From NCBI GenBank assembly GCA_948144175.1, contig CANXME010000411.1:1-64000 (forward strand): 64,000 nucleotides of DNA. Direction: 5' to 3'. The first letter of the stretch is position 1, and every line of letters begins with the position of its first letter. The notes below the pieces were generated by a model that saw only the letters and a program-made list of their open reading frames with translations, searched no databases and was not told the origin of the DNA. The stretch comes from Closterium sp. NIES-65 (taxonomy: Eukaryota; Streptophyta; Zygnematophyceae; Desmidiales; Closteriaceae). The position numbers were made by a program, and so were the translations under genes. Positions 21,201 through 32,470 of this stretch are shown piece after piece.

Positions 21201-21687
21201 TCCCTTGAGGATTTGACATTAATCCTCGCATACCTACTAATTGGTGTACTTGTGATACATTGCCTCTAGCACCAGAGAAAGACATCATATGGACCGGATT
21301 TAATGGATCTGTAGTTCTAAAATGAGAACTCATTTCCCGTTTTAAGTATTCACTCGTTGTGTGCCATGTTTCCACTACGTGACGTAATTTTTCTACTGCA
21401 TGAATAGATCCGCGTCGATATTGTTCTTCAGATGTATATGTTTGATGCTCTGCATCTTGTATTAACCAAGTTTTTGAAGGAGTGGTTAATAAATCATCAA
21501 TCCCTAATGAAATGCCTGCTTGAGTCGCATGTCTAAATCCTAAAGTCTTGAGTTGATCCAAAATTTGTGCTGTACATTCGCTTCCTAAGTATGTCATCAA
21601 TCTGCCAATCAATTGTCTCATGGCACCTTTGTCCATCACTTGATTGTAGAAAATGATGTCTCCATACTCTGCTGTGAGCCGTGCCAT
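18262..21687 (-). CDS. rpoC2: Plastid RNA polymerase subunit beta''
   Basis: C-terminal part of the split beta' subunit of the plastid-encoded RNA polymerase. 1141 residues, shorter than the usual 1300-1400, mainly in the variable middle insert (about residues 430-760). Conserved parts: the N-terminus [39 protein letters not shown], the zinc ligands in [19 protein letters not shown], the trigger-loop region [21 protein letters not shown], and the C-terminal ...[20 protein letters not shown] and [13 protein letters not shown]. Last gene of the rpoB-rpoC1-rpoC2 run. Confidence 0.97.
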   Translation of the reverse strand: [1141 protein letters not shown]

Positions 21688-22052
21688 AAGTAAGTACCTC
21701 CATATTGAATAAGTAAAAAGAATGACACTTTGAGTTAATTTGTTAAACGGAACTCAATATCATTTGAAGAATGCTTGTGGTACCAATGATAATCATGGAA
21801 TGAATTCACTTAGAACCTGTTAATTATTCATAGTTCATGATTTAAGTCATAAGAAAGGGGTGTAAGCATGAGCTATAACCATTGAATTATTTATTGTGAA
21901 TAACACAAAATCGTGCAATTATCGCAATGACAATCATTGAATATTCAACAGGAGTATATAAGTCAGATAATGTTTTGTTGTTTAGTAGATGAGTCCAATA
22001 GTATTCAAGATTATTTTGTAAGATTGAATTGTTTATGAATGGTGTAAAAAAA
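21688..22052 (-). other. rpoC1-rpoC2 spacer
   Basis: 365 bp with no convincing gene. A 78-codon frame here overlaps the rpoC1 end out of frame and has no family match. Confidence 0.5.
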
Positions 22053-25028
22053 TTATCGTCTAGTATATTCAATATGTTCCTGTATGGCTTGTTGAATCTG
22101 TTGATTAAAGATAACACGTCCAAGAGTAGTCAAAATATACCTAGCTGTAAGGCCTTCTCGATTACTACGTATTTGAGAATGTTCATATATACTTGTCGTT
22201 TGGCCCATAGAATCGTATTGAATTTCAATAGGTCCTTCGCGAGATGCAATGACAGGTACATAATTTGGTTGCCATCGTAACCATAAAAATGAAAATGGCG
22301 TATTTTTTGTTTGATGCAAAAATGTTAATACATCATCATAATCATAAAAGACAGGAGTGCTATATCCAGAATTTTGTTTTACTGAATATTCGCTATCTAA
22401 TTTTCTACTACCATATATCCCCAAAGCACCTTCTAAAGTTAAAACATATAATCCAAGAAGCATATCTTGACTGGGTACAGCAACTGCTCTTCCTGTAGCT
22501 GGAGAAAGAAGATTTGCTTGAGACCACATTAGTATACGAGCTTCGACTTGAGCTTCCCAAGCCAAAGGTACATGAATTGCCATTTGATCACCATCAAAAT
22601 CCGCATTAAATCCAGCACATACTAAAGGATGTAACTGAATTGCACGTTCTCGCACAAGTACAGGTTTGAAGGCTTGTATTCCTAATCGATGTAATGTAGG
22701 TGCTCTATTTAAAACAATAAAACGATTATCAACAACTGCTTGAAGTACTTTCCATACAATTGGTTGCTTATTTTGAATCATACTCTTTGCTGCTCGTAGA
22801 TTTGGAGCTAATTGTCTAGCAATTAACTCTCGAATCATAAAAGGTTGAAAAAGTTCTATGGCCATTTCTCTAGGCAAACCACATTGATGCAAAGCTAATA
22901 AAGGACCTACTACTATGACTGAACGTCCAGAATAATCTACACGCTTACCTAGCAAATTTTCTCGGAATCTTCCCTTTTTCCCTTTAATTAAAGATGAAAA
23001 TGATTTGTATACTCTTTTATTGTTATCTCTAAAAGTCGATGAGCCCATTCCGTTTGCTAACAAAGCATCCACAGCTCGCTGTAAAGAGACTCTTTGAAGA
23101 CGTGCAACCAAACCGGCTAGTACAATAGTACCTTGATATGATAACCACATTAATAGTTCTTCATTTCTAAATAGAACTTTGCGATACAGTTCGTTTAAGT
23201 CTGATGTAATTAATTGACCTTCTCTGAGTTCAACAATAGGTCTTAAATCAGGAGGTAATACTGGTAATACTGAAAGTACCATCCATTCTGGTTGAATTCT
23301 TGATTGTATCAGATCTCTCACAATCTTAGTACATCTAATAATCAATCTTTTTTCTCTCTGAATATCAGCACTGTGCTTAGTTGTTTGATACTTACCAGAA
23401 GCTGGATGCCACATTTTTTCAGTTTGTTCAACTAATCTTTCCCATCTTTTTTGTAGATTGACTAACTTTTTCTGTAAATTTAAATTCATTAGCATTCTTT
23501 GAATGCCATATCCTCCAGTAATAATTTCTCTACTTTCACAGTCACGGTACCATCGAGAAAGAAATAGCCATAAAACTCTTAGCCAAGGAACATCAAATCT
23601 GTTGCAACTCAGTCTAGGTTCAAGTATAGGTTGATATGCTAATCGTAATAAACGCTCACGTGCCAATAGAATTTTATGGGCTAATGTAGTAGAATCATTT
23701 GCTTGTGAGGTATATTTAGGTTGTAATAGATATTTACGTTTTAATAAGCGTTTTCGTGTTAGTATACGCTTATATGTCATTTCATGAGCTCCTTGTGTTA
23801 GAGTTCCCAAAAGTCTAAGTTTTGAATATGTTCCAGGACCAATAATAAAAGAATTGGGATAGATCAAGTATCTAGCTGGTAGATTCCTTCCCCCCCTAAG
23901 AACCGTACTTGAAGTTTTTATATCATACGGCTCATGTAAGAATTCTGTCTATTTGATCTAATTGAAAAATATAGTCTAGATTTTTTCTTTTCTACTAAAT
24001 AGTTATTCTAATTTCATTCGAAAAAAACTGATCTAGTAAGTGGTCTTGAAGATTTTTTTTATTCGATTATTCAAATAGAAGAAACTGTTACCAAGAACTC
24101 AAATCAGCCAATAAATGAATTCCAAAAATTCTATGAATAATAGAGAAAATTAGGAACAATGAATATGCGTCTTGAGTTATCTTTATACACGATAAAGAAT
24201 CTATTCGATTCATAAAAAAGAAAAAATTTCTTTGGAACACCGGTTTTATCTTGTCTGTAATCAAACGTGATATAAAGACCTATCTTTAGGCATCTTCTTT
24301 ACTCCGATGGTTGTATTTATGTCATAACAAAATATTCGATGTATTTTGTTTGAGGAAACCACCCTTGTTATCATAAATTCGATATTGATGTGTTTACGGA
24401 GCCATGAAAAATGATAAATTAGAAGCCATAGATAGATTATTCTCCAAGTAAGTTTTTGTTAAAAATCTCACTATTCCTATTCGAGTTTTAAATATTTTTT
24501 TTTATCTTATCGAATCTAGAGACACTTTTTCTAAATATTAGAAAGTGGTAGAGTTTATCTTTTCTACATACACGTAGTTACTTTTTCAAGTCACACATCG
24601 CAATACACTAAACTTTCTACATCCTTTAGAGACATTTCTAATAAATGTGCAATATAACTAGGACGGTTTTTTAAATACCATACATGAGTTACTGGAGATG
24701 CTAGTTGAATATACCCCATTCTATGTCTACGTACTCGAGATTCAGTTAATTCAACACCACATTGTTCACAAAAGCCTGGATGATCTGTATCATTAGCCAT
24801 ACCTTGATATTTACCACATGCACAAACTCCAGTTTTTGTGGGGCCAAATATACGTTCACAAAATAAACCATCTCTCTCAGGCTTGTGAGTTTTATAATGT
24901 ATAGTATGAGGTTTACTCACGCGTCCTACTACTTCTCCATTAGGCAAAACTCTTTCCGCCCAACTACGAATTTGTTCCGGAGAAGCTAATCCTATACGAA
25001 GATATTGATAAGTATCTGAATGAACCAT
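22053..25028 (-). CDS. rpoC1: Plastid RNA polymerase subunit beta' (two exons)
   Basis: N-terminal part of the split beta' subunit. Exon 1 is 24597-25028 and exon 2 is 22053-23882; joined they give about 753 residues. Exon 1 holds the zinc-ribbon cysteines in CACGKYQG and [15 protein letters not shown]. Exon 2 holds the active-site [15 protein letters not shown] with the three Mg-binding aspartates, and [11 protein letters not shown]...[20 protein letters not shown]. The intron sits after the Asp of LVYCD. Transcribed with rpoB and rpoC2. Confidence 0.96.
23883..24596 (-). other. Group II intron of rpoC1
   Basis: 714-bp intron on the minus strand, from GTGTGAC to ...GGAAT. Domain V is visible near 23891-23935 (AGCCGTATGAT ... 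AGTACGGTTCT). No ORF. Confidence 0.9.
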
Positions 25029-25228
25029 AAATCTATTCTCTACACCATAAAAAAAATAACTTTGAACTGATTTGTATGAAATTGCATTGGAACAAGTGAA
25101 TGTTTCATATGCTAACTATAGAATTCACAGGAATTTTAAGAAACTATATAAAGATATTCACTAGTTAAAGTTAGCAAGAATTAGCGTAAAAGCAAAAAAA
25201 TTTTTCAATGATTATATTAACACTCTAT

Positions 25229-28200
25229 TTAAATGACTTTTTTATTTAAAAGAAAAGTATCTCCAGATATAATAGTATGACCAATTTCTATTCCTAAGCA
25301 ACGTAGTTCTCTAATAAGTAAACGGAAACTATCTGGGGGATCCATGGGTTTCGGAATAGGTTCTTTAGCTACAATCGCTCCAAGAACTTTAGAACGTCCT
25401 ACGACATGGTCCGATTTAATTGTTAACATTTCTTGTAACATATATGCTGCACCAAATCCTTCAAATGCCCAAACTTCCATTTCACCTATTCTTTGTCCCC
25501 CCCTGTTAGATCTGCCTCGAAGAGGTTGTTGGGTCACTAAAGCATATGGACCACTAGCACGTGCATGGATTTTTTCATCTACTTGATGAATAAGTTTCAT
25601 AATATAAGGTTTGCCGACTGTAATTGGCTGATCGAAAATTTCACCTGTCCTTCCATCAAATAAACAACTTTTCCCAGGACTATTCGGTTCAAATAACCAT
25701 GGATAACCACTTTTTTCTCTTGCATGATATAGTTCAGAAAAAACCAATTTGCGTGATGCTTCTCGTTCATATCGTTCATCAAAAGGTGTGATGCGATAAT
25801 GTTTATTTAACCAACTGCCAGCCAAACCTAAAAGACACTCAAAAAGTTGACCTACATTCATTCTTGATGGCACTCCAAGTGGACTCAAAACCATATCAAT
25901 AGGAGTACCATCTTGCATATATGGCATATCTTGTTGAGGAAGGATCCGAGATACAACACCTTTGTTCCCATGTCTACCTGCTATTTTATCACCTACTTGA
26001 ATTTTTCTTTTTTGTAAAACATATACATGTATACTAGCTGTAAAATTACTTTGTTGTTCAACCCATCTTACATCTATAACTCTTCCTACACCACCTTGAG
26101 GTAATTTTAAACAGCTTTCTCGAGTAGTAATTGCTTGAACACCAAAGATAGCCTGTAATAATTTTCCTTCAGGTGAACGTAGAAGATGTTCTGATTCCAA
26201 TGGAGCCAGCTTACCTACCAATACATCTCCTGCTTCTACCCAGGAACCTATCGAAACTATGCCACGAGAATCTAAATGACGTAAAAGATGTTTATCTAAA
26301 TGCGGAATATCCCTAGTAAGTATTTCAACACCTTCACTAGTTTCTTGTACTGATATTTCATGTTTCTCTATATGTATAGACGTATACACATCTTCATGTA
26401 CCAAGCGATCACTTATTAACACTGCATCTTCAAAATTGTATCCCTCCCATGGCATATAGGCAACTAATACATTTTTTCCCAATGCCAATTCTCCACCTAC
26501 TGTAGCTGCTCCATCTGCTAAGAGTTGTCCTTGTCTAACAGATGCTCCCATAGTAACTACTGGTTTTTGATGAATACAAGTTCCATTATTAGATCTTTCA
26601 TATGTAATAAGTTTACTACTAATTTCTTCTTTATTTTTATTTATTAAAAGAATATTTTTACCATCTACATATTGAATATGAGCATCTTCCAACGAAGTCA
26701 GAACGGTTCCAGAGTCTAATGCCACATGAGATTCAATTCCTGTTCCTACTATGGGTTTTTCAGGTTGTATTAAGGGAACTGCTTGACGTTGCATACTAGA
26801 TCCCATAAGAGTACGAGTAGCATCATTATGTTCTAGAAAAGGGATTAATGATGCTCCTATAGCAAAATATTGTATAGGCAATATACTTCGCAGATTGATT
26901 TGATCCCATGATGTGCTACTAAATTCTTGTTGATATTGAATCGAAGTAGCTCTTTCCTGCCATATCTGACCTATTGCAAGACGATTGTTAGTACCAATCT
27001 TCATACGTTCGTCTATTCCTGCAGTAACATAGACTGTGTGTTGCTGGTTTAAAGGTCCACAAATTTTATGTAAAGGATTCTCTATAATTCCTTGGTAATT
27101 AACGCGTGCACAAGTTGAAAGAGATGGAATAACTCCTGCATTCATACCTTCAGATGTCTCAATAGTACAAATTCTTCCGTAATGACTTGGATGAATATCT
27201 CTGGTACGAAAACTAGCAGTTCTTCTAGTTAAACCACCTGGCCCTAAAAGACTTAATTTCCTTTTATGCGCCATTTCAGCTAATGGGTTAGTTTGATCCA
27301 AAAATTGGATTAATTCATGAGAACCAAAAAATTGATTAAACATGTGAGTAAAGGGATGAGAAGCTATGAGACTTCTAGGAGACACTACACGTTTTGAGGA
27401 AGCTGTTCTTCGCATAGCACGTTTTACTTGTGCTTGTAGATCAAGGATCGATACTCGTAAATGTTTACGTAGCATATCTGCTACAGAATTAACATGCTTG
27501 TTTTTTAAATGATCGATATCGTCAATATGATCCATTCCTGAACTAACTTTCACAAGTAGATCAGCTGCTGCAATTAAATCTTGAGGTAATAAAAATTGGT
27601 TATCTTCAGGAATAAATATATTCAATCTTTTGTTAATATTGAAGCGTCCTACAGATCCTAGTTGATAAATATTAGCACACCATTGTTGTATTTGTTCTGA
27701 TATAATTAATGGATTGGGTTTAGGTTTAGATTTTTTAGGTCCTGGAAGTTGTTTATATAAATAGAGTAATTCTAGTTCTCTTTCTCTTTTATGTTTCAAT
27801 GCATCTAATAATTCTTCTAACCTTTTAGTACGAGACTGTAACCAATCAGGAATATCCTGAATTTCTAATCCTAAAGCAACTAAAAGCAAAACGAGTGTAA
27901 CTCTATGTCTATTATTAACACGGACTGATATTCGACCTTTTTTGTCCATTTCTAGTCTTAATCTTTTGTCTGCATCTAAACATAGAATCGTTGCTGTATA
28001 CATTCCATCTCTATTAAGAGTATAATAAATACCTGGATTTCTGAGTATTTGATTGACAATTGTCCAAGATACACCATTAATTACAAAGGTACCACGAGGA
28101 GTCATCAAAGGAATACTTCCAAGGCATACAGTTTGAATTCGAGTATAACCATCTTTTAGATGAGTAAGTTGTACTGGTACATAAAGATCTGACGCATAGG

Positions 28201-28426
28201 TAGTAGATTTATAAACTGCTTCCCTTTCAGTTGAGCTAGGTTCACTTAAAAGATACTTATCAGCGAGTAATTTAAATTCAATGTCTTTAGCAGAATCTTT
28301 TATAATTGGAAATTTATTTAATTCTTCAAAAAGAAAATTTTCTAAAAAACGACGAAAACTTTCTATTTGAATTTGCAGGAAATCTGGCAAGACAAACATG
28401 TTCATATTCCTATCTAAATTATACAT
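25229..28426 (-). CDS. rpoB: Plastid RNA polymerase subunit beta
   Basis: Beta subunit of the plastid-encoded RNA polymerase, 1065 residues, the normal plastid length. Conserved blocks in order: the rifampicin-region HELIQFLDQTNPLAEMAHKR, then RRTASFRTRDIHPSHYGRIC, PWEGYNFEDAVLISDRLV, KIAGRHGNKGVVSRILP and RGRSNRGGQRIGEMEVWAFE near the C-terminus. First gene of the rpo run, with about 200 bp to rpoC1. Confidence 0.98.
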   Translation of the reverse strand: MYNLDRNMNMFVLPDFLQIQIESFRRFLENFLFEELNKFPIIKDSAKDIEFKLLADKYLLSEPSSTEREAVYKSTTYASDLYVPVQLTHLKDGYTRIQTVCLGSIPLMTPRGTFVINGVSWTIVNQILRNPGIYYTLNRDGMYTATILCLDADKRLRLEMDKKGRISVRVNNRHRVTLVLLLVALGLEIQDIPDWLQSRTKRLEELLDALKHKRERELELLYLYKQLPGPKKSKPKPNPLIISEQIQQWCANIYQLGSVGRFNINKRLNIFIPEDNQFLLPQDLIAAADLLVKVSSGMDHIDDIDHLKNKHVNSVADMLRKHLRVSILDLQAQVKRAMRRTASSKRVVSPRSLIASHPFTHMFNQFFGSHELIQFLDQTNPLAEMAHKRKLSLLGPGGLTRRTASFRTRDIHPSHYGRICTIETSEGMNAGVIPSLSTCARVNYQGIIENPLHKICGPLNQQHTVYVTAGIDERMKIGTNNRLAIGQIWQERATSIQYQQEFSSTSWDQINLRSILPIQYFAIGASLIPFLEHNDATRTLMGSSMQRQAVPLIQPEKPIVGTGIESHVALDSGTVLTSLEDAHIQYVDGKNILLINKNKEEISSKLITYERSNNGTCIHQKPVVTMGASVRQGQLLADGAATVGGELALGKNVLVAYMPWEGYNFEDAVLISDRLVHEDVYTSIHIEKHEISVQETSEGVEILTRDIPHLDKHLLRHLDSRGIVSIGSWVEAGDVLVGKLAPLESEHLLRSPEGKLLQAIFGVQAITTRESCLKLPQGGVGRVIDVRWVEQQSNFTASIHVYVLQKRKIQVGDKIAGRHGNKGVVSRILPQQDMPYMQDGTPIDMVLSPLGVPSRMNVGQLFECLLGLAGSWLNKHYRITPFDERYEREASRKLVFSELYHAREKSGYPWLFEPNSPGKSCLFDGRTGEIFDQPITVGKPYIMKLIHQVDEKIHARASGPYALVTQQPLRGRSNRGGQRIGEMEVWAFEGFGAAYMLQEMLTIKSDHVVGRSKVLGAIVAKEPIPKPMDPPDSFRLLIRELRCLGIEIGHTIISGDTFLLNKKVI

Positions 28427-28825
28427 TCTATTTCCTCAGTCTTATTATTAGTGCTCCCCATATAGAAATTAGTATCAGGATTTCGAGAAAAAGAATGGAT
28501 GATAGAAGAAATTTATTTGAAAAGATCTAAATGAATAGTTCCAAATACTACTCGAATCCTGGCAGTCCATAGGAACTACGGAATAGTTTGTTAAATAAAA
28601 AAAGCAGAATGCTTTAAAAGAAAAGCCTTATTCATAAGGATTGTCTTTTAAACATATGGAATAGATTCATTTCCTTTATCCAAAATAGCAAGAAAATACT
28701 ACAACCTATATAGACAACCACAAAATAACCAATTGACTGGACTTCTCAAAACTGATATCATAGAAATACATCTATGCTATATACTTAACCAGATCTTCAT
28801 GCAATATTCTTTAGAAACATATTGA
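28427..28825. other. rpoB-trnC divergent spacer
   Basis: About 400 bp between divergent rpoB and trnC. It should contain the rpoB promoter, but no sequence is clear enough to name. Confidence 0.5.
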
Positions 28826-28896
28826 GGCGACATGGCCAAGTGGTAAGGCAGTGGATTGCAAATCCTCGACCCCCAGTTCGAATCTGGGTGTCGCCT
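28826..28896 (+). tRNA. trnC-GCA: tRNA-Cys (GCA)
   Basis: Acceptor GGCGACA/TGTCGCC, anticodon GCA in loop TTGCAAA. It sits between rpoB and petN, as in land plants. Confidence 0.96.
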
Positions 28897-29488
28897 AAAA
28901 AAAAGATGCAAAAGAATATATATACTAGGAAAAGAGGAGTATTAAAAGAGTTTGCAATAAAGTGCTTTTTTATCCATTCTTTTTTAAAGTGAGGGGAATC
29001 CACGCTGCCCCAAAAAATAAAAAACAACTAGAAAAATTGTTTGAGAATACTTAATCTTCTTGCTAATCTGATTTAGTAAAAGATAAAAAAACTATCTTTT
29101 TCAATAAGATTATTTCATGTACGGTTGTACTAAACGTGCTCTTTCTTAATACAAAGCGTGATGCTCTATAGAATGTATAGTCTGACACTTTATTTGTAAT
29201 AAGATCTTTCATGAATAGCACAACCTTATTTCTATTTTACTTTATTTTATCATTGAGTGCAAGTTAGAAAACTTTTTTCTTATTTCATCAAAAAAAGAAA
29301 ATACGCATTTTACATTCTACTTTCTTAAAATTTCATAAAAAGAAAAAAAATGTATTTTTATCTTTTTTATTATGAAATTTTGAAAAACGAACTAGGTACT
29401 CTCAACAAGTAACCCTTGGCAGTTTGGAATGCCCTTGATATGATTAGAGATAGAAAAACTTGAAGAGTACATAAAACAAGAGGTTGTT
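28897..29488. other. trnC-petN spacer
   Basis: About 590 bp without a supported gene. It has AT-rich inverted stretches around 29265-29390 (AAATTTCATAAAA and TTATGAAATTT arms) but no clear terminator. Confidence 0.5.
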
Positions 29489-29578
29489 ATGGACATAATT
29501 AGCATTGGTTGGGTTTCTCTTATGGTAGTATTCACATTTTCCCTGTCATTAGTGGTATGGGGAAGAAGCGGTTTGTAA
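29489..29578 (+). CDS. petN: Cytochrome b6f subunit PetN
   Basis: 29-residue subunit VIII of the cytochrome b6f complex: one transmembrane helix, start [15 protein letters not shown], end VVWGRSGL, all diagnostic. Confidence 0.97.
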   Translation: MDIISIGWVSLMVVFTFSLSLVVWGRSGL

Positions 29579-29632
29579 GCGGATTGTTGTTATAAATGTG
29601 ATCCAGAAGTTATGAACTTCTACTATTTTCTT

Positions 29633-29664
29633 CCTCCTGGTTTGGGATTTCCCAAACGGGAGGT
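29633..29664 (+). terminator. petN 3' stem-loop
   Basis: Hairpin CCTCCTGGTTTGGGA-TT-TCCCAAACGGGAGG with one internal mismatch, 55 bp after the petN stop. Likely mRNA end. Confidence 0.8.
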
Positions 29665-29849
29665 TCTATGATGAATACTTGATTATTATTGACCCATTTG
29701 GTATTTTTTTTTCTTGTTAAAGAAAAAAAAAGATGGAACATTAACAAATGAAACACATTACTTCATGTTAATCATGAAACTATACATAATACTATAAAAT
29801 TAGATCTTCTCTTTTGTATGTGTTAAAAAAAATCTTAATATATATTATT

Positions 29850-31029
29850 TTAATAGAACAAATTTTTATCATTTAAAGACTTGGTCTTTAAAAAATCAAT
29901 AGGTACAGTGTAATTCATTGTTTCCCAAGAAGCATTCATTATATATGGCAACAATAATTTCTTTTCTTGATAAAAATTTTCTGTAACTATAGGAGAAATA
30001 ATTGGTATTAAATTCAGTTTTTCATCTAATAATATATTTTTTTCTTGAATATTTGTTTCTTTTTGGCTTATATTGTCATAAAATTGTTTGCTTTTATCAT
30101 TTGCACCACGAAGCCACAGACTTTCTCCAATAAAAAACAATGCAGTCCCACTTGATAAAATTTGACATAATAACAAAATAGGATCTAAACGCCAACCTTG
30201 AAAAATCAATATCCCACCACATAATAAGCCAACTGAAGAAAAAAAAAGGTCGTAATATAGGGATAGGTTCTCTTCTCACCCCCCTTAGAACTAAATATGA
30301 AACTTTAGTATTCTTTTAGCTCATTCAATGGTATCAACGGTATAATCAAAATCATGTCCATTAATAAGTTCTGATCCAGTCTTATTTCCTTCATGTAGAA
30401 AATTTTTGTATGTACATACAAAAAGCATATATCTTATGTTTTTTTATCAGTCATAAAACTTTTTCTCTCGTTTCCCATTGATCTTTATCTATTTAGGCTA
30501 CATTTTTTCTATAAAAAAGCTTCATAGATAAGCTCATCTATCATGATAGAGAAATTATTCTTTTTTAGGTGAATAAAACTCTATTACCTTCGACTTGTTT
30601 TACTTCAAGAGTCTTTAAGCAATCCTTAGGTTCATTCTATCCTTCATTGGTAGATATTTTGGAATGTTCTCTAGAGGAAAACACTAAGTTACCAATACTG
30701 TGCAGAGTCATTTATCATAGGAATCTGCTACATTTTCTTTTCTTTCGAAGGCTCAAAAGAATGTTCAATATACTTACCATAGATTTATAAGTAACTGGCA
30801 TTAATTTTATGTAATGAATACCCAGTATTGTCTCAAGCTTCATTTCACTTTTTAGGAATATGTTGAGAATTTTAGACAAACTGTGTTCGTCTTCAAAATT
30901 TTTGATACTCTTGAGTATATTTCAAGCCGCACCTCTAGATACATCAGGCTTGTTTGTTCTAATAAGATACAAAAGAAGACCTACTATAGACAAACCTAGA
31001 CCAACAATTGTACTAGGCCCTAATTCCAT
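29850..31029 (-). CDS. ycf66: Ycf66 protein (two exons)
   Basis: Plastid protein of unknown function with two or three membrane helices, conserved from cyanobacteria to bryophytes and ferns. Exon 1 is 30933-31029 (MELGPSTIVGLGLSIVG...RTNKPDVSR) and exon 2 is 29850-30256 (DYDLFFSSVGLLCGG, LIFQGWRLDPILLLCQ, FFIGESLWLRG). Joined length is 167 residues, in frame, with the join inside an Asp codon. The C-terminal tail (after residue about 85) is divergent. The intron start GTGCGGC is canonical. Confidence 0.92.
30257..30932 (-). other. Group II intron of ycf66
   Basis: 676-bp intron on the minus strand, GTGCGGC at the 5' end and AT at the 3' end. A domain V-like hairpin is near 30283-30325. A plus-strand 73-codon frame inside it is probably accidental. 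Confidence 0.88.
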
Positions 31030-31727
31030 ATGAATCATATTGTCCTCACATGTGTTTCAAAATATTAATTATAGATTTAAGAATAAAGTAAATCAAAAAC
31101 TTTATGTTCCTTTGTTTTATACATTAAAAAAATAGAAAATTACAGAAAATGAAAGAAAAATAAACATTCTATTTTATATTCGTTTTTTTTGCTATATTTT
31201 CTATACAAATTTTTTTTCCATTGAATCAAATAAATGTTGAACAAATTTCATAAAAGATTTAACTAGAATATTTTTTTCTAATCAATAGAACGCTTAATAA
31301 TGACAAGACAATTCCCTATGTTGTCATACTTGCTAATCTGATAGAATATTTCCCTAATGATTGCCAAATCAAAGGAATAAAATTTATTTTTAACTCTATG
31401 GGCTTGTTAGAATGTTTAGATCTCATGCAATAATTATGTTCAAATAATTTCTAAGAATAGATTTATTCGACAATCTAAATGAATGAAATATTCATCACAC
31501 TTATATTCTTAAGTAAAAACATAAGCAAATCTTGAAGTTTGTTTTCTATTTTTTTATTAATTATTTCTTTTCTACTATAAAATAGAAAATATAGATATGA
31601 AGTTGACATACAAGCACTCTCCATGAGAGAGAGTGCCATATGTGCAATCTAAAAATCTTACTTGATTAATGTCATTCTTGTTATGAGATATTAATTCTTC
31701 AATATCTATATATTTTGAACGACTATA
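31030..31727. other. ycf66-psbM spacer
   Basis: About 700 bp, very AT-rich. It includes a small hairpin ACTCTC-(CATG)-GAGAGT near 31616-31632, downstream of psbM. No gene is seen. Confidence 0.5.
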
Positions 31728-31832
31728 CTAGCTTTCTTGACTCGCTGTTTTTACGTACAAAATGATTAAGAATGCGGTAGGAATAATAATGAATAAAGCG
31801 GTAGCAATTACTGCAAGTATGTTAACTTCCAT
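31728..31832 (-). CDS. psbM: Photosystem II protein M
   Basis: 34-residue photosystem II subunit at the dimer interface. It starts [20 protein letters not shown] and ends YVKTASQES, with one transmembrane helix. Confidence 0.97.
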   Translation of the reverse strand: MEVNILAVIATALFIIIPTAFLIILYVKTASQES

Positions 31833-32086
31833 AATCTTTAGAGATTTATGTGTAATAACTCGAGAATCTCATTCTTTAATAACGTAAATACAGTTATATG
31901 ATACAAGTTTCTACATAGAAACAAAATTAGAACTAATTTATATACAAGATTGCTCTAATCTTGTTTCAATAAAAGAGGTCTATTTGTTCAAAGAAATAGT
32001 ATTAGAATATCTATATGTAGAACTCCGTTTCAAAAAGAAAAAATACATGTACCAAAGAAAGTATACCTAGAAAGATCAGCTATTTC

Positions 32087-32167
32087 TGCCTTGAAGAGGA
32101 CTCGAACCTCCACGCCTCTCAGCACGAGATTTTGAGTCTCGCGTGTCTACCATTTCACCACCAAGGC
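32087..32167 (-). tRNA. trnL-CAA: tRNA-Leu (CAA)
   Basis: Class II tRNA, 81 nt: acceptor GCCTTGG/TCAAGGC, anticodon loop CTCAAAA (CAA), variable arm, T loop GGTTCGAGTCC. It is next to ndhB, as in land plants. Confidence 0.95.
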
Positions 32168-32432
32168 TATAGTTAATACAAGTGTATTCAATATAGTTAA
32201 CCTATAGCAAGAATATTCAAAATACATAATTGGAAAAAAGACAAGTGTCTTTCTGAATGATACGTAGTGTCTATTTCGAAAAGTACCTGTATGTAAATTA
32301 TTTATCAAATAGTTAACATTATTCTTCTAATTCATTTCTTCTATATATAAAAAAAAGATGTTATAGAATTTTGCTATATTATTTAGATTGGATAGCATTC
32401 GATATTTTTCCTCTATATGCAATGAATATCAT

Positions 32433-32470
32433 TTTTTTCATAAACTCTCTTAAGAGAGTTTATGAAAAAA
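32433..32470 (-). terminator. ndhB 3' stem-loop
   Basis: Perfect palindrome with arms TTTTTTCATAAACTCTCTT and its complement, 140 bp downstream of the ndhB stop. The rest of the 32168-32609 spacer holds nothing recognisable. Confidence 0.75.

Noticed and set aside
21887-22123. 78-codon minus-strand frame
   Set aside because: Starts inside rpoC1 out of frame; probably chance.
28797-29027. 76-codon minus-strand frame
   Set aside because: Antisense to trnC-GCA.
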